The notes: generated from the letters alone by a model not told the origin. A stretch of DNA of 55,219 bases from Hydrogenophilales bacterium 16-61-112 (GCA_002257045.1 NCHD01000010.1:1-55219); one strand, 5' to 3'; numbered from the stretch's first letter, positions 44,392-53,544 are shown. Made by a program: numbers and translations.

Positions 44392-45126
44392 TCAGTCCAG
44401 CCGGGCGACCAGCATCACGTTGGCAAACGGCAGGTCACCGTTCATCGGCGTGGACTCGACGCGGAAGCCGAGCGCTTCGATCGACGCCACCCAGTCGGTT
44501 AACGGGCGGCAATGCAGCGGCGGCAGCCGGTTGCCGCGAAAGAAAGCCACCGTGCGGTCGACCCAGTTGCTGATCTGAAAGCCCCAGCCGGCGCGGGCAT
44601 CGCCAACGCGGGTGAGCAGCAGGCCACCGGCTGGCAGCGCGTCGCGCACGCGGCGCAGCACATCTTGCTGGGCCGCGCGGTCGACGTAATGCAGCACATC
44701 CATGATGACGACGACATCGGTTTGCCCGAAGTCGGCTTCACGCATGTCGCCCAGTTCAAAGCGGGCGGGTGCCGCCAGCGCCTTGCTGGCGCGCTTGATG
44801 TCGCTGGCCAGCATGTCGACGCCGCGGATCTCGGCCACCTGTGCGGGAGCGGGCCACCCGGCCGGCCACTCGCCCGCATCGAACACCTGGCGGGCGGCCA
44901 TCAGCCAGGCGGCGAGCAAGCCCTGACCGCAGCCGAGATCGAGAATGCGGCCGCGATCCGGGATCAGTCCACGCTGCAGCAGCGCGAGAAACATCGGATC
45001 GCCGCCGAGTTTGCCCCGCGCGAAGTGATAGCCAAATTTTCCGGACGCGCGATAAGGCGCGCTGGCCCGGTCGAGCAGGCGTTGGCGCAAGGCATCGGGA
45101 CTGAGAGGGGCGGGGTGGGCATTCAT
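44392..45126 (-). CDS. SAM-dependent class I methyltransferase
   Basis: A 244-residue soluble methyltransferase. Motif I is ILDLGCGQGLLAAWLMAA, followed by RGVDMLASDIKRASKAL, VVIMDVLHYVDRAAQQDVLRRV and ALPAGGLLLTRVGDARAGWGF. The substrate is unknown. It is the last gene of the nine-gene acyl/lipid operon, overlapping the deacetylase by four bases, so it probably methylates the pathway product or an intermediate. Confidence 0.85.
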   Translation of the reverse strand: MNAHPAPLSPDALRQRLLDRASAPYRASGKFGYHFARGKLGGDPMFLALLQRGLIPDRGRILDLGCGQGLLAAWLMAARQVFDAGEWPAGWPAPAQVAEIRGVDMLASDIKRASKALAAPARFELGDMREADFGQTDVVVIMDVLHYVDRAAQQDVLRRVRDALPAGGLLLTRVGDARAGWGFQISNWVDRTVAFFRGNRLPPLHCRPLTDWVASIEALGFRVESTPMNGDLPFANVMLVARLD

Positions 45127-45950
45127 GAATCGGTGTATTCCAGAGCGGCAGGCAGGGTAATCGGGGTCAGTCCACGGGCGGCAGCGGCCTGCAGCACGCG
45201 CGGCAGCACGGCAAGAATCACCGGCTGGCCCGAGGCGGTGCGCGCGGCGTGGCCGTCGTGCAGCAGCAGGATGTCACCCGCAGCGAGATTGCGGGTCAGG
45301 CGCCGGGTGACGACATCGGCATCCTTGCAGCGGGTGTCAAACCCGCGCTGGGTCCAGCAGGCCAGATGCAGGCCATTGCGTGCCAGGATCGGTTCGAGGA
45401 AGGGGTTGCGCAGGCCGGCGGTGGGACGAAAGAAACGCGGGCGCTGGCCGGTCAGTTCAGTCAGGCACGCCGCGCCGGTCTCGATTTCGCGCGCCATGCG
45501 GCGCGGACCGAAGGTGGCGAAATGATGGTAGTGATGCTGGCTGTGGTTTTCCACCGCGTGGCCGCGACGGACGATTTCGCGGCACAGCTCGGGAAAACGC
45601 TGCGCCTCGGAGCCGATGCAAAAAAATGTGGCGCGGGCAGCGTGCTGATCGAGCAGGTCGAGCACCTGCGGCGTAACCCCGGGGTCGGGGCCGTCGTCAA
45701 TGGTGATCGCGAAGTGTCCTGGCGCGGCGGCGGCCGGCAGACGCACCCAGTTGGGGCCCAGGGCCTGGCTGCGCGGCCACAGGCCGACGGTACTCAGAAC
45801 CAGATGGTTGGCGAGCAGCGCAGCCAGCGCCCACGGCCAGTGCGCTGGCTGCGCGACCAGCAGCCCCAGCGCCGCGACGTGGATCGCCAGCGTCGCCCAC
45901 AGCAGCGCCGTGGGCCGCCAGCTGCGGCCGGGGTTTGGCTGCGGCGTCAT
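45123..45950 (-). CDS. Membrane-anchored polysaccharide deacetylase-type protein (NodB domain)
   Basis: A 275-residue protein with two N-terminal membrane helices (ALLWATLAIHVAALGLLVAQ, WALAALLANHLVLSTVG) and a NodB/CE4 domain. Catalytic motifs are ITIDDGPD (metal Asp), RRGHAVENHSQHHYHH (metal His pair), RFFRPTAGLRNP and DILLLHDG. The usual RPPxG is RPTAG here. CE4 enzymes remove acetyl groups from amino sugars. It overlaps the MMPL gene and the methyltransferase gene by four bases each, so it belongs to the exported lipid/polyene operon and may modify a sugar head group. Confidence 0.85.
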   Translation of the reverse strand: MTPQPNPGRSWRPTALLWATLAIHVAALGLLVAQPAHWPWALAALLANHLVLSTVGLWPRSQALGPNWVRLPAAAAPGHFAITIDDGPDPGVTPQVLDLLDQHAARATFFCIGSEAQRFPELCREIVRRGHAVENHSQHHYHHFATFGPRRMAREIETGAACLTELTGQRPRFFRPTAGLRNPFLEPILARNGLHLACWTQRGFDTRCKDADVVTRRLTRNLAAGDILLLHDGHAARTASGQPVILAVLPRVLQAAAARGLTPITLPAALEYTDS

Positions 45951-48220
45951 GTCGGCCGCACCAGAATGGCTGAAAAAACCAGCGCCAGGATGGCGCCGGG
46001 GCCGACGGTGGCGCCAATGGCGCTCAGCACCGGCACGCTGGAAAACGCCAGAATGCCGAACCCCGCCACCGTGGTCGTGGTGGCCAGCAACAGCGACGCC
46101 AGGGTGCGCGGCGCGATGCCGCCGGCGACGCTGCCCTGATCGAAAAACAGCGCGTAATTGGAACCCACCGCCACCACCAGCAACATGCCCACCAGATGCA
46201 GCAGGGTGAGCTGCTGCCCGGCCATCACCAGCCCCGCGATGACCACCGCGACGGCAGCCGCGAGCGGCGTGACGATGCGCAGCACCCGGCGCGCCGAACG
46301 GGTCGTGACCAGCAGCAGCACGAGAATCGCGGCCAGGCCGCCTAACGACAACAGGATGGCCTCGCGCAGATAACCCGCATAGAGACGATCGGTTTCGCCC
46401 TTGATGTCAACGAAAACCACCTTGGCTGCCGTCGCGTTCAGCGCGCCCGCGGCCAGCGCGGCGCGCACCCTGGGCGCGTCGATCAGGTGCTGCCGGCCGG
46501 CAGCTGCACGCAGCGGCAGCAGCGCCGTCCAGCGTCCCGCCGATTCCATCAACAAGGCGTCCACGCCTTCGGCCAGCGTGCTTCCGGCGAGGTCCTGCCG
46601 GGTTAACGGTGGCTGGGCGCGCGCTTTCGCAACGTCGGCAAAAAATGGCTCGAAACGGTCGGCGCGCAGCGGCAAGCCGAGCGTGGCGGCGGCAAAGCGC
46701 TGGCGCAGCTCGGCGTCGGGCGGCAGGCTCGCCAGACGCAGGTACTGACTGGCCTGGCTCGGCAAATAGAACGCCGGGCTCTCGAAACCATCGATCTCGC
46801 CGGCCGTTTGCAGGGATGCCAGCACGCTTGCTGCGCGTTCGCTGGCGACCAGCGCAGCTTCCTGGCTGGTCGCCGTCACCACCACCAGATAGCGCACATC
46901 CGGCGCACCGAGGTCAGCGCGCATCTGCATATCCAGCGTTTGGTCGGCGACCGAGACCGGACTCAACGCTGCCAATTCAGGGTTCCACATGCTGTCGTGC
47001 TTGACCGCCAGCACCGCGCAGGCCGCCGCGAACAGCAACCACACCAGCCCGCGCAACCGCGCAGCCCACGCCACGCCGGTTTGCAGGCGGTGGCCAAACG
47101 CGCTGACATCGCGCAACTGCAAGCGCGTCGGCACCAGATGTGGCAGCACAAAGCGTGTGATCAGCGCCGCCGTGACCAGGCCGGATATGGCATACAGACC
47201 CAGTTGCGCGAGCCCCGGAAAACCCGAAAACAGTAAGGTGGCGAAACCGGCGATCGAGGTCAGCACGCCGATGCGGATCGTCGGCCAGAAGGTGCTGATC
47301 CAGTGACGCCGGGGATCGTCCGCGTCGGCGTCGGATCGTTCCGACTGCATGAACAGGTAAATCGAATAATCCACCGCCTCGCCGATGAGCGCGGTGCCGA
47401 AGCCTAGGGTGATGCCATGCACCACGCCAAAGCCGAGACTGACCGCTGCCACCCCAGCCAGCGCACCCGACAGCACCGGCAGCAGGCCAAGCAGCAGGGC
47501 GGTGGGAGAGCGGTACACCAGCAGCAACAGGGTGACGATGATGGCCAGGCCGATGCCGGACAGGCGGGTGACATCGCCCTTGATGGTGGCGCGCGCACTC
47601 ACCGAGAATGGCCCTGGTCCGGTCAGCGCCAGCCTCAGGTCGGGTCGGGCCACGGCCTGGAACGCGCTGCGGATCGCGGCTACGGCTTCTGCCTGGCCAT
47701 CGGTGTCCGCGCCCTCGACCCGCGTGCGCGCCAGCAGCAGCGCCCGCTGGCCATCGCGTGCCGCCCACACGCCGTCGGCCATGTGCGGCCGCTGGCTGTT
47801 GCCCATCGCATCGAGCAGCTGCATGAATTCGCCGGTTGGGTCGCGCGGCAGCAAAGCCTTGCTGAAGAGGCCGGCGGAACCCGCCAGCAACTCGAGGCTG
47901 TCGGTGATCCCGGCACGCAGGCCTGCCGCGGTAAAGCGCTCCGGGTTCACTGCCGGACTCAACAGATAGCGGTTGTCGAGCAGGATCTGACGGTCGCGTT
48001 CCATGCCCTGCGTTTCGCCATTGGCGAGATGCAAAAACCGCACGTCGGCGCGCAAGCGGGCGGCCAACTGACGCGAAGCCTCGGCGCGCGCCGCCTGATC
48101 ACCCCCTTCGATGCCGATCAGGATCAGGCGCGAGGCCACGCCGGATTTGAGCTGGTCGACCAGCAGCTGCTGTTCCGGGGTCGGGCTGCGCGGCAAAAAA
48201 GCCGACAGGTCGGCCGTCAC
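45947..48220 (-). CDS. MMPL/RND-type lipid exporter
   Basis: A 757-residue inner-membrane exporter with two copies of a large periplasmic loop plus six-helix bundle, the MMPL layout (helix 1, loop of ~200 residues, then clustered helices; repeated after about residue 380). Clear segments include LSGIGLAIIVTLLLLVYRS, GFGTALIGEAVDYSIYLFMQ and LLHLVGMLLVVAVGSNYALFF, which carry the Asp/Tyr proton-relay type positions of the family. MMPL proteins of aryl-polyene clusters move lipid-linked products across the membrane. The gene follows the LolA-like gene by 23 bp and overlaps the deacetylase by four bases. Confidence 0.88.
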   Translation of the reverse strand: MTADLSAFLPRSPTPEQQLLVDQLKSGVASRLILIGIEGGDQAARAEASRQLAARLRADVRFLHLANGETQGMERDRQILLDNRYLLSPAVNPERFTAAGLRAGITDSLELLAGSAGLFSKALLPRDPTGEFMQLLDAMGNSQRPHMADGVWAARDGQRALLLARTRVEGADTDGQAEAVAAIRSAFQAVARPDLRLALTGPGPFSVSARATIKGDVTRLSGIGLAIIVTLLLLVYRSPTALLLGLLPVLSGALAGVAAVSLGFGVVHGITLGFGTALIGEAVDYSIYLFMQSERSDADADDPRRHWISTFWPTIRIGVLTSIAGFATLLFSGFPGLAQLGLYAISGLVTAALITRFVLPHLVPTRLQLRDVSAFGHRLQTGVAWAARLRGLVWLLFAAACAVLAVKHDSMWNPELAALSPVSVADQTLDMQMRADLGAPDVRYLVVVTATSQEAALVASERAASVLASLQTAGEIDGFESPAFYLPSQASQYLRLASLPPDAELRQRFAAATLGLPLRADRFEPFFADVAKARAQPPLTRQDLAGSTLAEGVDALLMESAGRWTALLPLRAAAGRQHLIDAPRVRAALAAGALNATAAKVVFVDIKGETDRLYAGYLREAILLSLGGLAAILVLLLVTTRSARRVLRIVTPLAAAVAVVIAGLVMAGQQLTLLHLVGMLLVVAVGSNYALFFDQGSVAGGIAPRTLASLLLATTTTVAGFGILAFSSVPVLSAIGATVGPGAILALVFSAILVRPT

Positions 48221-48243
48221 AGGTGTCTCATGGTGCGGGCCAC

Positions 48244-48825
48244 TCAGGGCGCAGCGGCCTGGATGGTCATGACGGAATAGTCGCCATCGGCCTGCTGGAT
48301 TTCCACCGTGCGCACCTCGGCCTGCGCGCCCTGCATCTCGATGCGCTTGACCATGCGCGCTACTTTCGCATCCAGCGGCACCAGCACCAGGGTCCAGTGC
48401 GCGGCCGTGCCCTTCAGGCTCAATCGATACACTTTTTCCAGCGCACGGCGGTCGCCCGACAGGGTGGCGCGGATGCTGACGATCATGCCCGCAATCTCGG
48501 GGTAGTCTTTGAGCTGCAACACCTGCTTGCGCTTGCCACGCGCCACGGTCAGCTCCTCGCCATCGAGCACCAGGGATTCGGCGGCAGGCTCAAGGGTGTG
48601 TTTTTCCAGCCGCGCAGGGGCGATGAAACGCAACGTGCCCGACGACTCGACCGGCTCATCCAGAAACGAAATGAATTTTTGCTCGGTGAACGTCGCCGTG
48701 CCGTGCGGTGACGCTGCCAGCGCGTCCATCAACTGGCCGAGCCCCAACGGGGCGGCAGCGGCAAAAGCCGCTGATGTGGCGGTAAACAGCATCGCGCCAG
48801 CGAGGTGCCTCAACAATCGGATCAT
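48244..48825 (-). CDS. LolA-like outer-membrane lipoprotein carrier
   Basis: A 193-residue periplasmic protein with a Sec signal ending about AAAA and a LolA-type half-barrel: FTEQKFISFLDEPVESSGTLRFIAPARLEKHT, then DGEELTVARGKRKQVLQLKDYPEIAG. In E. coli-type aryl-polyene clusters a LolA-like partner works with the MMPL exporter to carry the hydrophobic product to the outer membrane. It differs from housekeeping LolA by its place in this operon. It overlaps the acyltransferase gene by four bases. Confidence 0.88.
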   Translation of the reverse strand: MIRLLRHLAGAMLFTATSAAFAAAAPLGLGQLMDALAASPHGTATFTEQKFISFLDEPVESSGTLRFIAPARLEKHTLEPAAESLVLDGEELTVARGKRKQVLQLKDYPEIAGMIVSIRATLSGDRRALEKVYRLSLKGTAAHWTLVLVPLDAKVARMVKRIEMQGAQAEVRTVEIQQADGDYSVMTIQAAAP

Positions 48826-49760
48826 GGTGGATTGTGCCGACGTGCGGTCGGCGGCTGCCAGAAATCAAAAAAATTGAACCAGTTGAAGGGCGCGGCGCGA
48901 CAGTGACGCTCCAGGCAGGCCGCATAGTCGGTCACCGCGTGGCGGATGGCGGCATCGCGCCCGACGCGCTCGACGTGGGTGAAATCAGCCAGCGCCTCGA
49001 AGTGGATGGCATAGCGATTACCTCCCAGATACAGCCCGGTCATGAAGATGACCGGCCGTCTGAGCATCGCCGCCAGGCGCATCGAACCGAGCGGGAACGC
49101 GGCGGGCCGCCCCAGAAACGGCAGCGTTAGCGTCGGGCCGGTATCGAGCGCGCGGTCCGCCAGCACGCCGAGTACCACGCCTTCGTCCAGTCGCGCCTGC
49201 ACCTGCAACATGGAATCGAGCTGCCCCAGCGGGATGATGTCCTGCACTGCAGTCGGGCTGATGGCGGCGAGCGCGGCGTTGATCTGACGGGCGTTTTCCT
49301 CGTACATCACCATCGCCACGCGCAGACCGGGCTGTTGCCGGCCGACCGCGCGCGCCAGTTCGAAACTGCCCATGTGCGCCCCCATCAGAAACAGGCCCTG
49401 TCCCCTGGCATAAGCCGCATCGAACACCTCGCGCCCGTGAACCTGAATATCGAACAGGTCATAGCGGCCATGAAGCAAATACACCCGGTCGTGAATGCAG
49501 GTGGCGAAACTGTGGAAATGGCGAAACCGTTCAGACCAGCGTGGCGGCCGGCCGAGCGCACGCGCCAGGTAGGCCCGCGATGCCCCGCGTGCGCGCGGTG
49601 AGAACAGCAAAAAATACAGGCTGATCCCGACCAGCACCGCGCGCGACAGCGGCCGCCCCAACGTCAGCGAAATCCAGCTCATCACGCGCAGCATCAGCAT
49701 GTTGCTGCGCTCCGGGCGCGTGGTCCATTCGGCCTGCTGCTCGACCCCGTTGGAGCTCAC
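48822..49760 (-). CDS. LpxL-type lysophospholipid acyltransferase
   Basis: A 312-residue membrane-associated acyltransferase. One N-terminal helix (RAVLVGISLYFLLFS) is followed by the LPLAT signature GLFLMGAHMGSFELARAV (HxxxxE-type) and a later GVVLGVLADRALDTGPTLTLPFLGRPAAFPLG. The frame extends upstream to 50153, but a GTG at 49760 overlaps the dehydratase stop by four bases (GTGA) and gives normal length. It probably transfers the acyl or polyene chain onto a lipid acceptor. The next gene, LolA-like, overlaps its end. Confidence 0.87.
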   Translation of the reverse strand: MSSNGVEQQAEWTTRPERSNMLMLRVMSWISLTLGRPLSRAVLVGISLYFLLFSPRARGASRAYLARALGRPPRWSERFRHFHSFATCIHDRVYLLHGRYDLFDIQVHGREVFDAAYARGQGLFLMGAHMGSFELARAVGRQQPGLRVAMVMYEENARQINAALAAISPTAVQDIIPLGQLDSMLQVQARLDEGVVLGVLADRALDTGPTLTLPFLGRPAAFPLGSMRLAAMLRRPVIFMTGLYLGGNRYAIHFEALADFTHVERVGRDAAIRHAVTDYAACLERHCRAAPFNWFNFFDFWQPPTARRHNPP

Positions 49761-50077
49761 GGCAGCGCCCCGTCCGCAGCGACAAACGCCACCATGCCGC
49801 TGGCCACGGCACGCCCGGCCGCCCTCAGTTCGAAGCGGACCACGCCCGGGCCCGGCGACGCATAATCCAGGCGCAGGCTTTCGCCGGGCAGCACCGGGCT
49901 GAGAAACTTGGCCGACCGGATTTCGCTGCGCACAACCGGCCCATCCTGCAACGCAGCCAGCGCAAACACCGCTGCATCGAGCAACACCACGCCAGGCAGA
50001 ATCGGCCGCCCGGGAAAGTGGCCGGCATAGGCCGGATGGTCGGCTGCGATGGCCAGCGGCAGGGACAGCAGGGTCAT
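49757..50077 (-). CDS. FabZ/FabA-like hotdog dehydratase
   Basis: A 106-residue single-hotdog protein with the dehydratase active-site segment HPAYAGHFPGRPILPGVVLLDA (split here as HFPGRPILPG, with the catalytic His). It should dehydrate 3-hydroxyacyl-ACP in chain elongation or desaturation. It is short compared with FabZ (about 145 residues), as is usual for the ApeI-type proteins. The ATG overlaps the ligase stop by four bases; the open frame upstream is not used. Confidence 0.85.
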   Translation of the reverse strand: MTLLSLPLAIAADHPAYAGHFPGRPILPGVVLLDAAVFALAALQDGPVVRSEIRSAKFLSPVLPGESLRLDYASPGPGVVRFELRAAGRAVASGMVAFVAADGALP

Positions 50078-51429
50078 GCCTGAAGCCCCTGCGCGGAATG
50101 TGCCCGCAGGCTGGCCAGCAGGGCCTGCGGGTGCGGCAACTTGCCGGTGGCATTGCGCGGCAGCGCGTCGACGAACAACAGCGGACGCGGCAAAAAAATG
50201 GGGTCGATGCATTCGCGCAGCGCGTGCATCAGCGCGGCTGGCGTCAGCCTCGGCGCCACCACCAGCGCGACCAGGCGGCGCACGCTTTCCAGCGCCTCCG
50301 CATCGTCTGGCGGCAATAAAAACACGCCGTCCTCAACGCCCGGTATCGCATTGAGCTGATAGTTGAGATAGGCCAGCGACGTGCGCTTGCCCGCAATATT
50401 GACCAGATCGGCATGCCGGCCGTGGAGCAAAAAATGGCCCGGGCGCGACGCGATGGGTTCGATCACATCGTTCAAGCGGATCGGCGCGTCGATATGTCCG
50501 CCCTCCGCCCACACCGTCTCGCCCTCATGACGCAAGCGAATGTCGGGAAAAGTCTGCCAGGCGGCGCCTGCCGTCGTGCGGCGGGTCGCGAGCTGGCCGG
50601 TTTCGGTGCAGCCGTAAATTTCCAGCAGGGGGCAGCCGAAGCGACGCTCCGCCTCGGCGGCAAGCTGGGCCGACAGCGGCGCGGTGGCCGACAGCACGAG
50701 ATCGGCAGCTGGCAGCACGTCCTGCGCGGCCAGCAGCGCCCGCAAATGGAAAGGCGAAGTCGCCAACACGCGCGGACGCGGCAACTGTCCCAGCGCCGTG
50801 CAGATATCGTCCGGATAAAAGGGATTGCCTTCGTGCAGCGCCGCGCCGCACTGCAGCGGCAGCAGCACCGTGGTCTCAAGGCCGTACATGTGCTGCGCCG
50901 GCACCGTGCCCACCAGCGCATGCGCCGGGCCGATACTCAGGCGCGCGGCCTCGGCCTGCACATTGCGCACCAGGCTGCCCCAGCGCTTGCGGTGCGGCGT
51001 TGGTTCACCCGTGGAACCCGAGGTAAACACCAGCGCTGCAACCTGATCGTGAGGAATCTGCGGAATACTCGGCGCGCCAGACGCCTGCGTGCCAGCATCC
51101 TGAAAACGGAACCCGGGCAGATCAACGTCGCATGCATCCTGGTCCCGGATGCAGAACACATCCGGCGCGAGCCGCTGCATCTGCCGCACCATTTCCGCAG
51201 TGTGATTGGGTGGCAACAGGCTCACCCGGCCGCTGACCAGGCAGGCCGCCAGCGCCACCATGAAGCGGTAGCGATTGCCGCACAGGTTGAGTACATGACG
51301 TCCTGGCGGCAATTGCGCCGCGAGCGACTCGACCTCGCGCAAAAACTGCCCGACGCTGATCGCCACACCCCCGCGCCATGCCACGGTGGCATCGAGATGG
51401 CCATGAACGAGCAGTGGCAAGGTCGGCAT
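50074..51429 (-). CDS. AMP-forming acyl-CoA/ACP synthetase
   Basis: A 451-residue adenylate-forming enzyme. A3 motif VFTSGSTGEPTPHRKRWGS, A5 motif YGCTETGQLATRR, and a late HGRHADLVNIAGKRTS (A8) are present, then PRNATGKLPHPQALL near the end (catalytic Lys). It probably loads an acid starter onto the nearby ACP. ATG 51429 was chosen; a TTG at 51450, just after the preceding stop, is an alternative and no strong ribosome site decides. It overlaps the dehydratase by four bases. Confidence 0.87.
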   Translation of the reverse strand: MPTLPLLVHGHLDATVAWRGGVAISVGQFLREVESLAAQLPPGRHVLNLCGNRYRFMVALAACLVSGRVSLLPPNHTAEMVRQMQRLAPDVFCIRDQDACDVDLPGFRFQDAGTQASGAPSIPQIPHDQVAALVFTSGSTGEPTPHRKRWGSLVRNVQAEAARLSIGPAHALVGTVPAQHMYGLETTVLLPLQCGAALHEGNPFYPDDICTALGQLPRPRVLATSPFHLRALLAAQDVLPAADLVLSATAPLSAQLAAEAERRFGCPLLEIYGCTETGQLATRRTTAGAAWQTFPDIRLRHEGETVWAEGGHIDAPIRLNDVIEPIASRPGHFLLHGRHADLVNIAGKRTSLAYLNYQLNAIPGVEDGVFLLPPDDAEALESVRRLVALVVAPRLTPAALMHALRECIDPIFLPRPLLFVDALPRNATGKLPHPQALLASLRAHSAQGLQA

Positions 51430-51452
51430 GTCTGGAATCGAAGCGCTCAATG

Positions 51453-52127
51453 TCAACGCGATGACGGATCCGGCTGTGTCGAAGGCTTTTTCCAGAACGC
51501 GCGCACGCCTTCCATGATGCCGTGCCGCTCCAGGTCGGGCAGCTTGCGCAACCGCACGGCGTACTCGACAGCAAACATCAGCAGAACCAGCGGAAACGAC
51601 AGGAAGTTGGCAAACACAGACCATGCTTCCATGCTGGCGCAACAGAACAAGCCACTTGAAACCAGGCTCACCGCCAGAAAGAACAGCGTCCACGCCAGGG
51701 TCACCTGGCGCGTGTAACGCAGCACGTCGGGCGCCAGCTGGGCGCGATGCACAACCTCGGCAAGTTTGGTCACCAGCGCTTTCCGCCCGCCCAGCAGCGT
51801 TCTGCCAAACACGGCGGCCAGCATCACATTGGTGCCGACATGCTGCAGGAAATATACCCAGTTGAAATTGCGTTGCAGCGCGCCCCAGAACACGGCCAGC
51901 AACACGCCGACAGCCGCGCACAGCGCCAGCATCAGCAGCCGCCGCGGCGAACGCCAGGCCAGCCACAGCAGAATCGCCAGCGAAGGTGCCAGCGAAACCG
52001 CCACGCCAAGCGACGGCAGGGTGGTCGCGGCCGACGTCGCCGCGCTGTAATGCGCCAGCACCGGGTAGGCGACCACCCCGGTTGCAATCACGACGCCCCG
52101 TGCCATGCGCGCCCAGCTCAAACGCAT
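51453..52127 (-). CDS. COG4648-type uncharacterised membrane protein
   Basis: A 224-residue protein with about five to six membrane helices (MARGVVIATGVVAYPVLAHY, LGVAVSLAPSLAILLWLAWRS, LLMLALCAAVGVLLAVFWGAL, TLAWTLFFLAVSLVSSGLF, FLSFPLVLLMFAVEYAVR) and an internal piece typical of the family, VYFLQHVGTNVMLAAVFGRTLLGGRKALVT. Proteins of this kind occur in aryl-polyene and related clusters between ACP and ligase genes. Function is unknown. The ATG at 52127 lies 10 bp after the ACP stop. Confidence 0.8.
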   Translation of the reverse strand: MRLSWARMARGVVIATGVVAYPVLAHYSAATSAATTLPSLGVAVSLAPSLAILLWLAWRSPRRLLMLALCAAVGVLLAVFWGALQRNFNWVYFLQHVGTNVMLAAVFGRTLLGGRKALVTKLAEVVHRAQLAPDVLRYTRQVTLAWTLFFLAVSLVSSGLFCCASMEAWSVFANFLSFPLVLLMFAVEYAVRLRKLPDLERHGIMEGVRAFWKKPSTQPDPSSR

Positions 52128-52137
52128 GAAATCAGAC

Positions 52138-52437
52138 TCATTTCGTCCGGTTAGCCGCAACGTGTCGGGTCAACTCGGTCAGCGAACTGAAAATCCGGGT
52201 GTTATCGGCGCTATCGGCACGCAGCGAAAACCCGAACTGCTTGGACACCACCAGCGCCACTTCCAGAATATCGATGGAGTCGAGCCCCAGTCCATCGCCA
52301 TAGAGCGGCGCGTCGGGCTGAATGTCCTCCGGGCTGATCTCGAGATTGAGCGCAGCCACGATCAGGGCGGCGATTTCGCCTTGTAGCGCATGTTGGGATT
52401 CGGGGGAATTGGATTCGGTGGACACAGATTCAGACAT
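52138..52437 (-). CDS. Acyl carrier protein of the acyl/polyene-type operon
   Basis: A 99-residue acyl carrier protein. The phosphopantetheine site is GDGLGLDSIDILEVAL, with the modified Ser in DSID. The first ~20 residues are a Ser/Glu-rich extension not found in housekeeping ACP. It is the first gene of the nine-gene operon; a terminator separates it from the gene upstream. The partner enzymes are the downstream ligase and dehydratase. Confidence 0.9.
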   Translation of the reverse strand: MSESVSTESNSPESQHALQGEIAALIVAALNLEISPEDIQPDAPLYGDGLGLDSIDILEVALVVSKQFGFSLRADSADNTRIFSSLTELTRHVAANRTK

Positions 52438-52451
52438 AACAGTTTCACAAC

Positions 52452-52494
52452 AAAAATGAGCGGGGCAACCCGTACCTGCCGGGTCGCACCGCTC
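52452..52494 (-). terminator. Terminator of the small exported protein gene
   Basis: On the minus strand, GAGCGG pairs with CCGCTC (ends 52494 and 52458), with inner ACCCG/CGGGT pairing, followed by a T run (52452-52456). It ends the gene at 52531-53133 and insulates the ACP operon. Confidence 0.8.
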
Positions 52495-52530
52495 ATTATA
52501 TTCCGGTAAGCCTGTTGACCGCGGTCCGGC

Positions 52531-53133
52531 TTATTTCTGCTTGCGATAAACCATGCGCGACGCCGTCACCGGATCCGTCACGATTTCGGCAATTTGACCG
52601 TTTTTGTTCCACATCACCCGGTACGGCGAAAAACTGGACGCCCAGTAATTCCAGACCGGCGCGTCGAGCGAGAGTGTCTCGTCCCGCTGCGGGTAGCCGA
52701 CAGCGATGACTGCCTGCTCCTTGCTCATGCCCACCGCGACCTGGCCGAGCTTGATCGCTTCACGCACCGTGGCCGGGTATTGTGCGATTTTTGCCTTGGG
52801 ATCATCGGCCACGATCAGCTTCTCGGCAAACTGCTCCAGCGTTTCCTGTGCCCGGCCATAATCCAGGCCGATGCGCATGTCCTTGCCATTCATGTCCACA
52901 TACAGCCGGTTGCTGCCATAACTTGTCAGCCTGACCGGCGTGCCGGCCGGGATGAATGGCAGGGATCCAAAGTTGGAATCGCTGATCCAGTCATCTTCAT
53001 AATGCAGATTGCAGCAGGTGTAGCCTGCACGCAAAGGCGCCGCGGGCTTCGAGTCAAACCAGCCGGCCTGCGCCTGCGCAACACTCCAGAACACCGCGCA
53101 AAAAAACAACATCGATTTGATTTTATTGGTCAT
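52531..53133 (-). CDS. Exported protein of unknown function, weak SmpA/OmlA-like end
   Basis: A 200-residue secreted protein with a Sec signal (SMLFFCAVFWSVAQAQA). The middle has no family I recognise; residues about 140-175 (LGQVAVGMSKEQAVIAVGYPQRDET) resemble the GMTxxQVxxxLGxP motif of SmpA/OmlA-like outer-membrane lipoprotein domains, but no lipobox is present. A Cys pair (YTCCNLHYEDDW) is conserved-looking. The start at 53133 has GGGGGTGG a few bases upstream. It is divergent from rpsU. Confidence 0.7.
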   Translation of the reverse strand: MTNKIKSMLFFCAVFWSVAQAQAGWFDSKPAAPLRAGYTCCNLHYEDDWISDSNFGSLPFIPAGTPVRLTSYGSNRLYVDMNGKDMRIGLDYGRAQETLEQFAEKLIVADDPKAKIAQYPATVREAIKLGQVAVGMSKEQAVIAVGYPQRDETLSLDAPVWNYWASSFSPYRVMWNKNGQIAEIVTDPVTASRMVYRKQK

Positions 53134-53300
53134 TTTCGCCACCCCCCCCTGTAAACACCCAGTCATCCTGGTAAGCTAGTCAGGCTACCGCACCCACCGG
53201 TTTTTTCCAACCCGCTGCAACTTGATAACCTAGGGGCTGGAAAAATGCACACAGGTTTGCTATGCTTCTTGTTTTTCCCGTTTCCCGGAATCCTTTTTCA

Positions 53301-53513
53301 ATGCCCTACGTCAAAATCAAAGAAAACGAGCCGTTCGATGTCGCACTGCGCCGCTTCAAGCGCTCCATCGAAAAAGTGGGTCTGCTGACCGAACTGCGTG
53401 CCCGCGAGTTTTACGAAAAACCCACCGCAGAACGCAAGCGCAAGCTCGCAGCGGCAGTCAAGCGCCAGAGCAAGCGTCTGCGCGGCCAGCAACTCCCCCC
53501 CAAGATGTATTGA
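53301..53513 (+). CDS. rpsU: 30S ribosomal protein S21
   Basis: A 70-residue basic protein. [22 protein letters not shown] is the S21 N-terminus, and the end is Arg/Lys-rich ([17 protein letters not shown]). S21 helps start translation on the 30S subunit. It is the first gene of the rpsU-yqeY-dnaG group, with yqeY 31 bp later. Confidence 0.97.
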   Translation: MPYVKIKENEPFDVALRRFKRSIEKVGLLTELRAREFYEKPTAERKRKLAAAVKRQSKRLRGQQLPPKMY

Positions 53514-53544
53514 TTCTGCGGCCACGCAGAATATCGCTCGACTC

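Noticed and set aside
50413-51717. Long plus-strand frame (434 codons) opposite the acyl synthetase gene
   Set aside because: It is a shadow of the synthetase and the next gene; GC-rich DNA leaves opposite strands open, and the protein has no family features.
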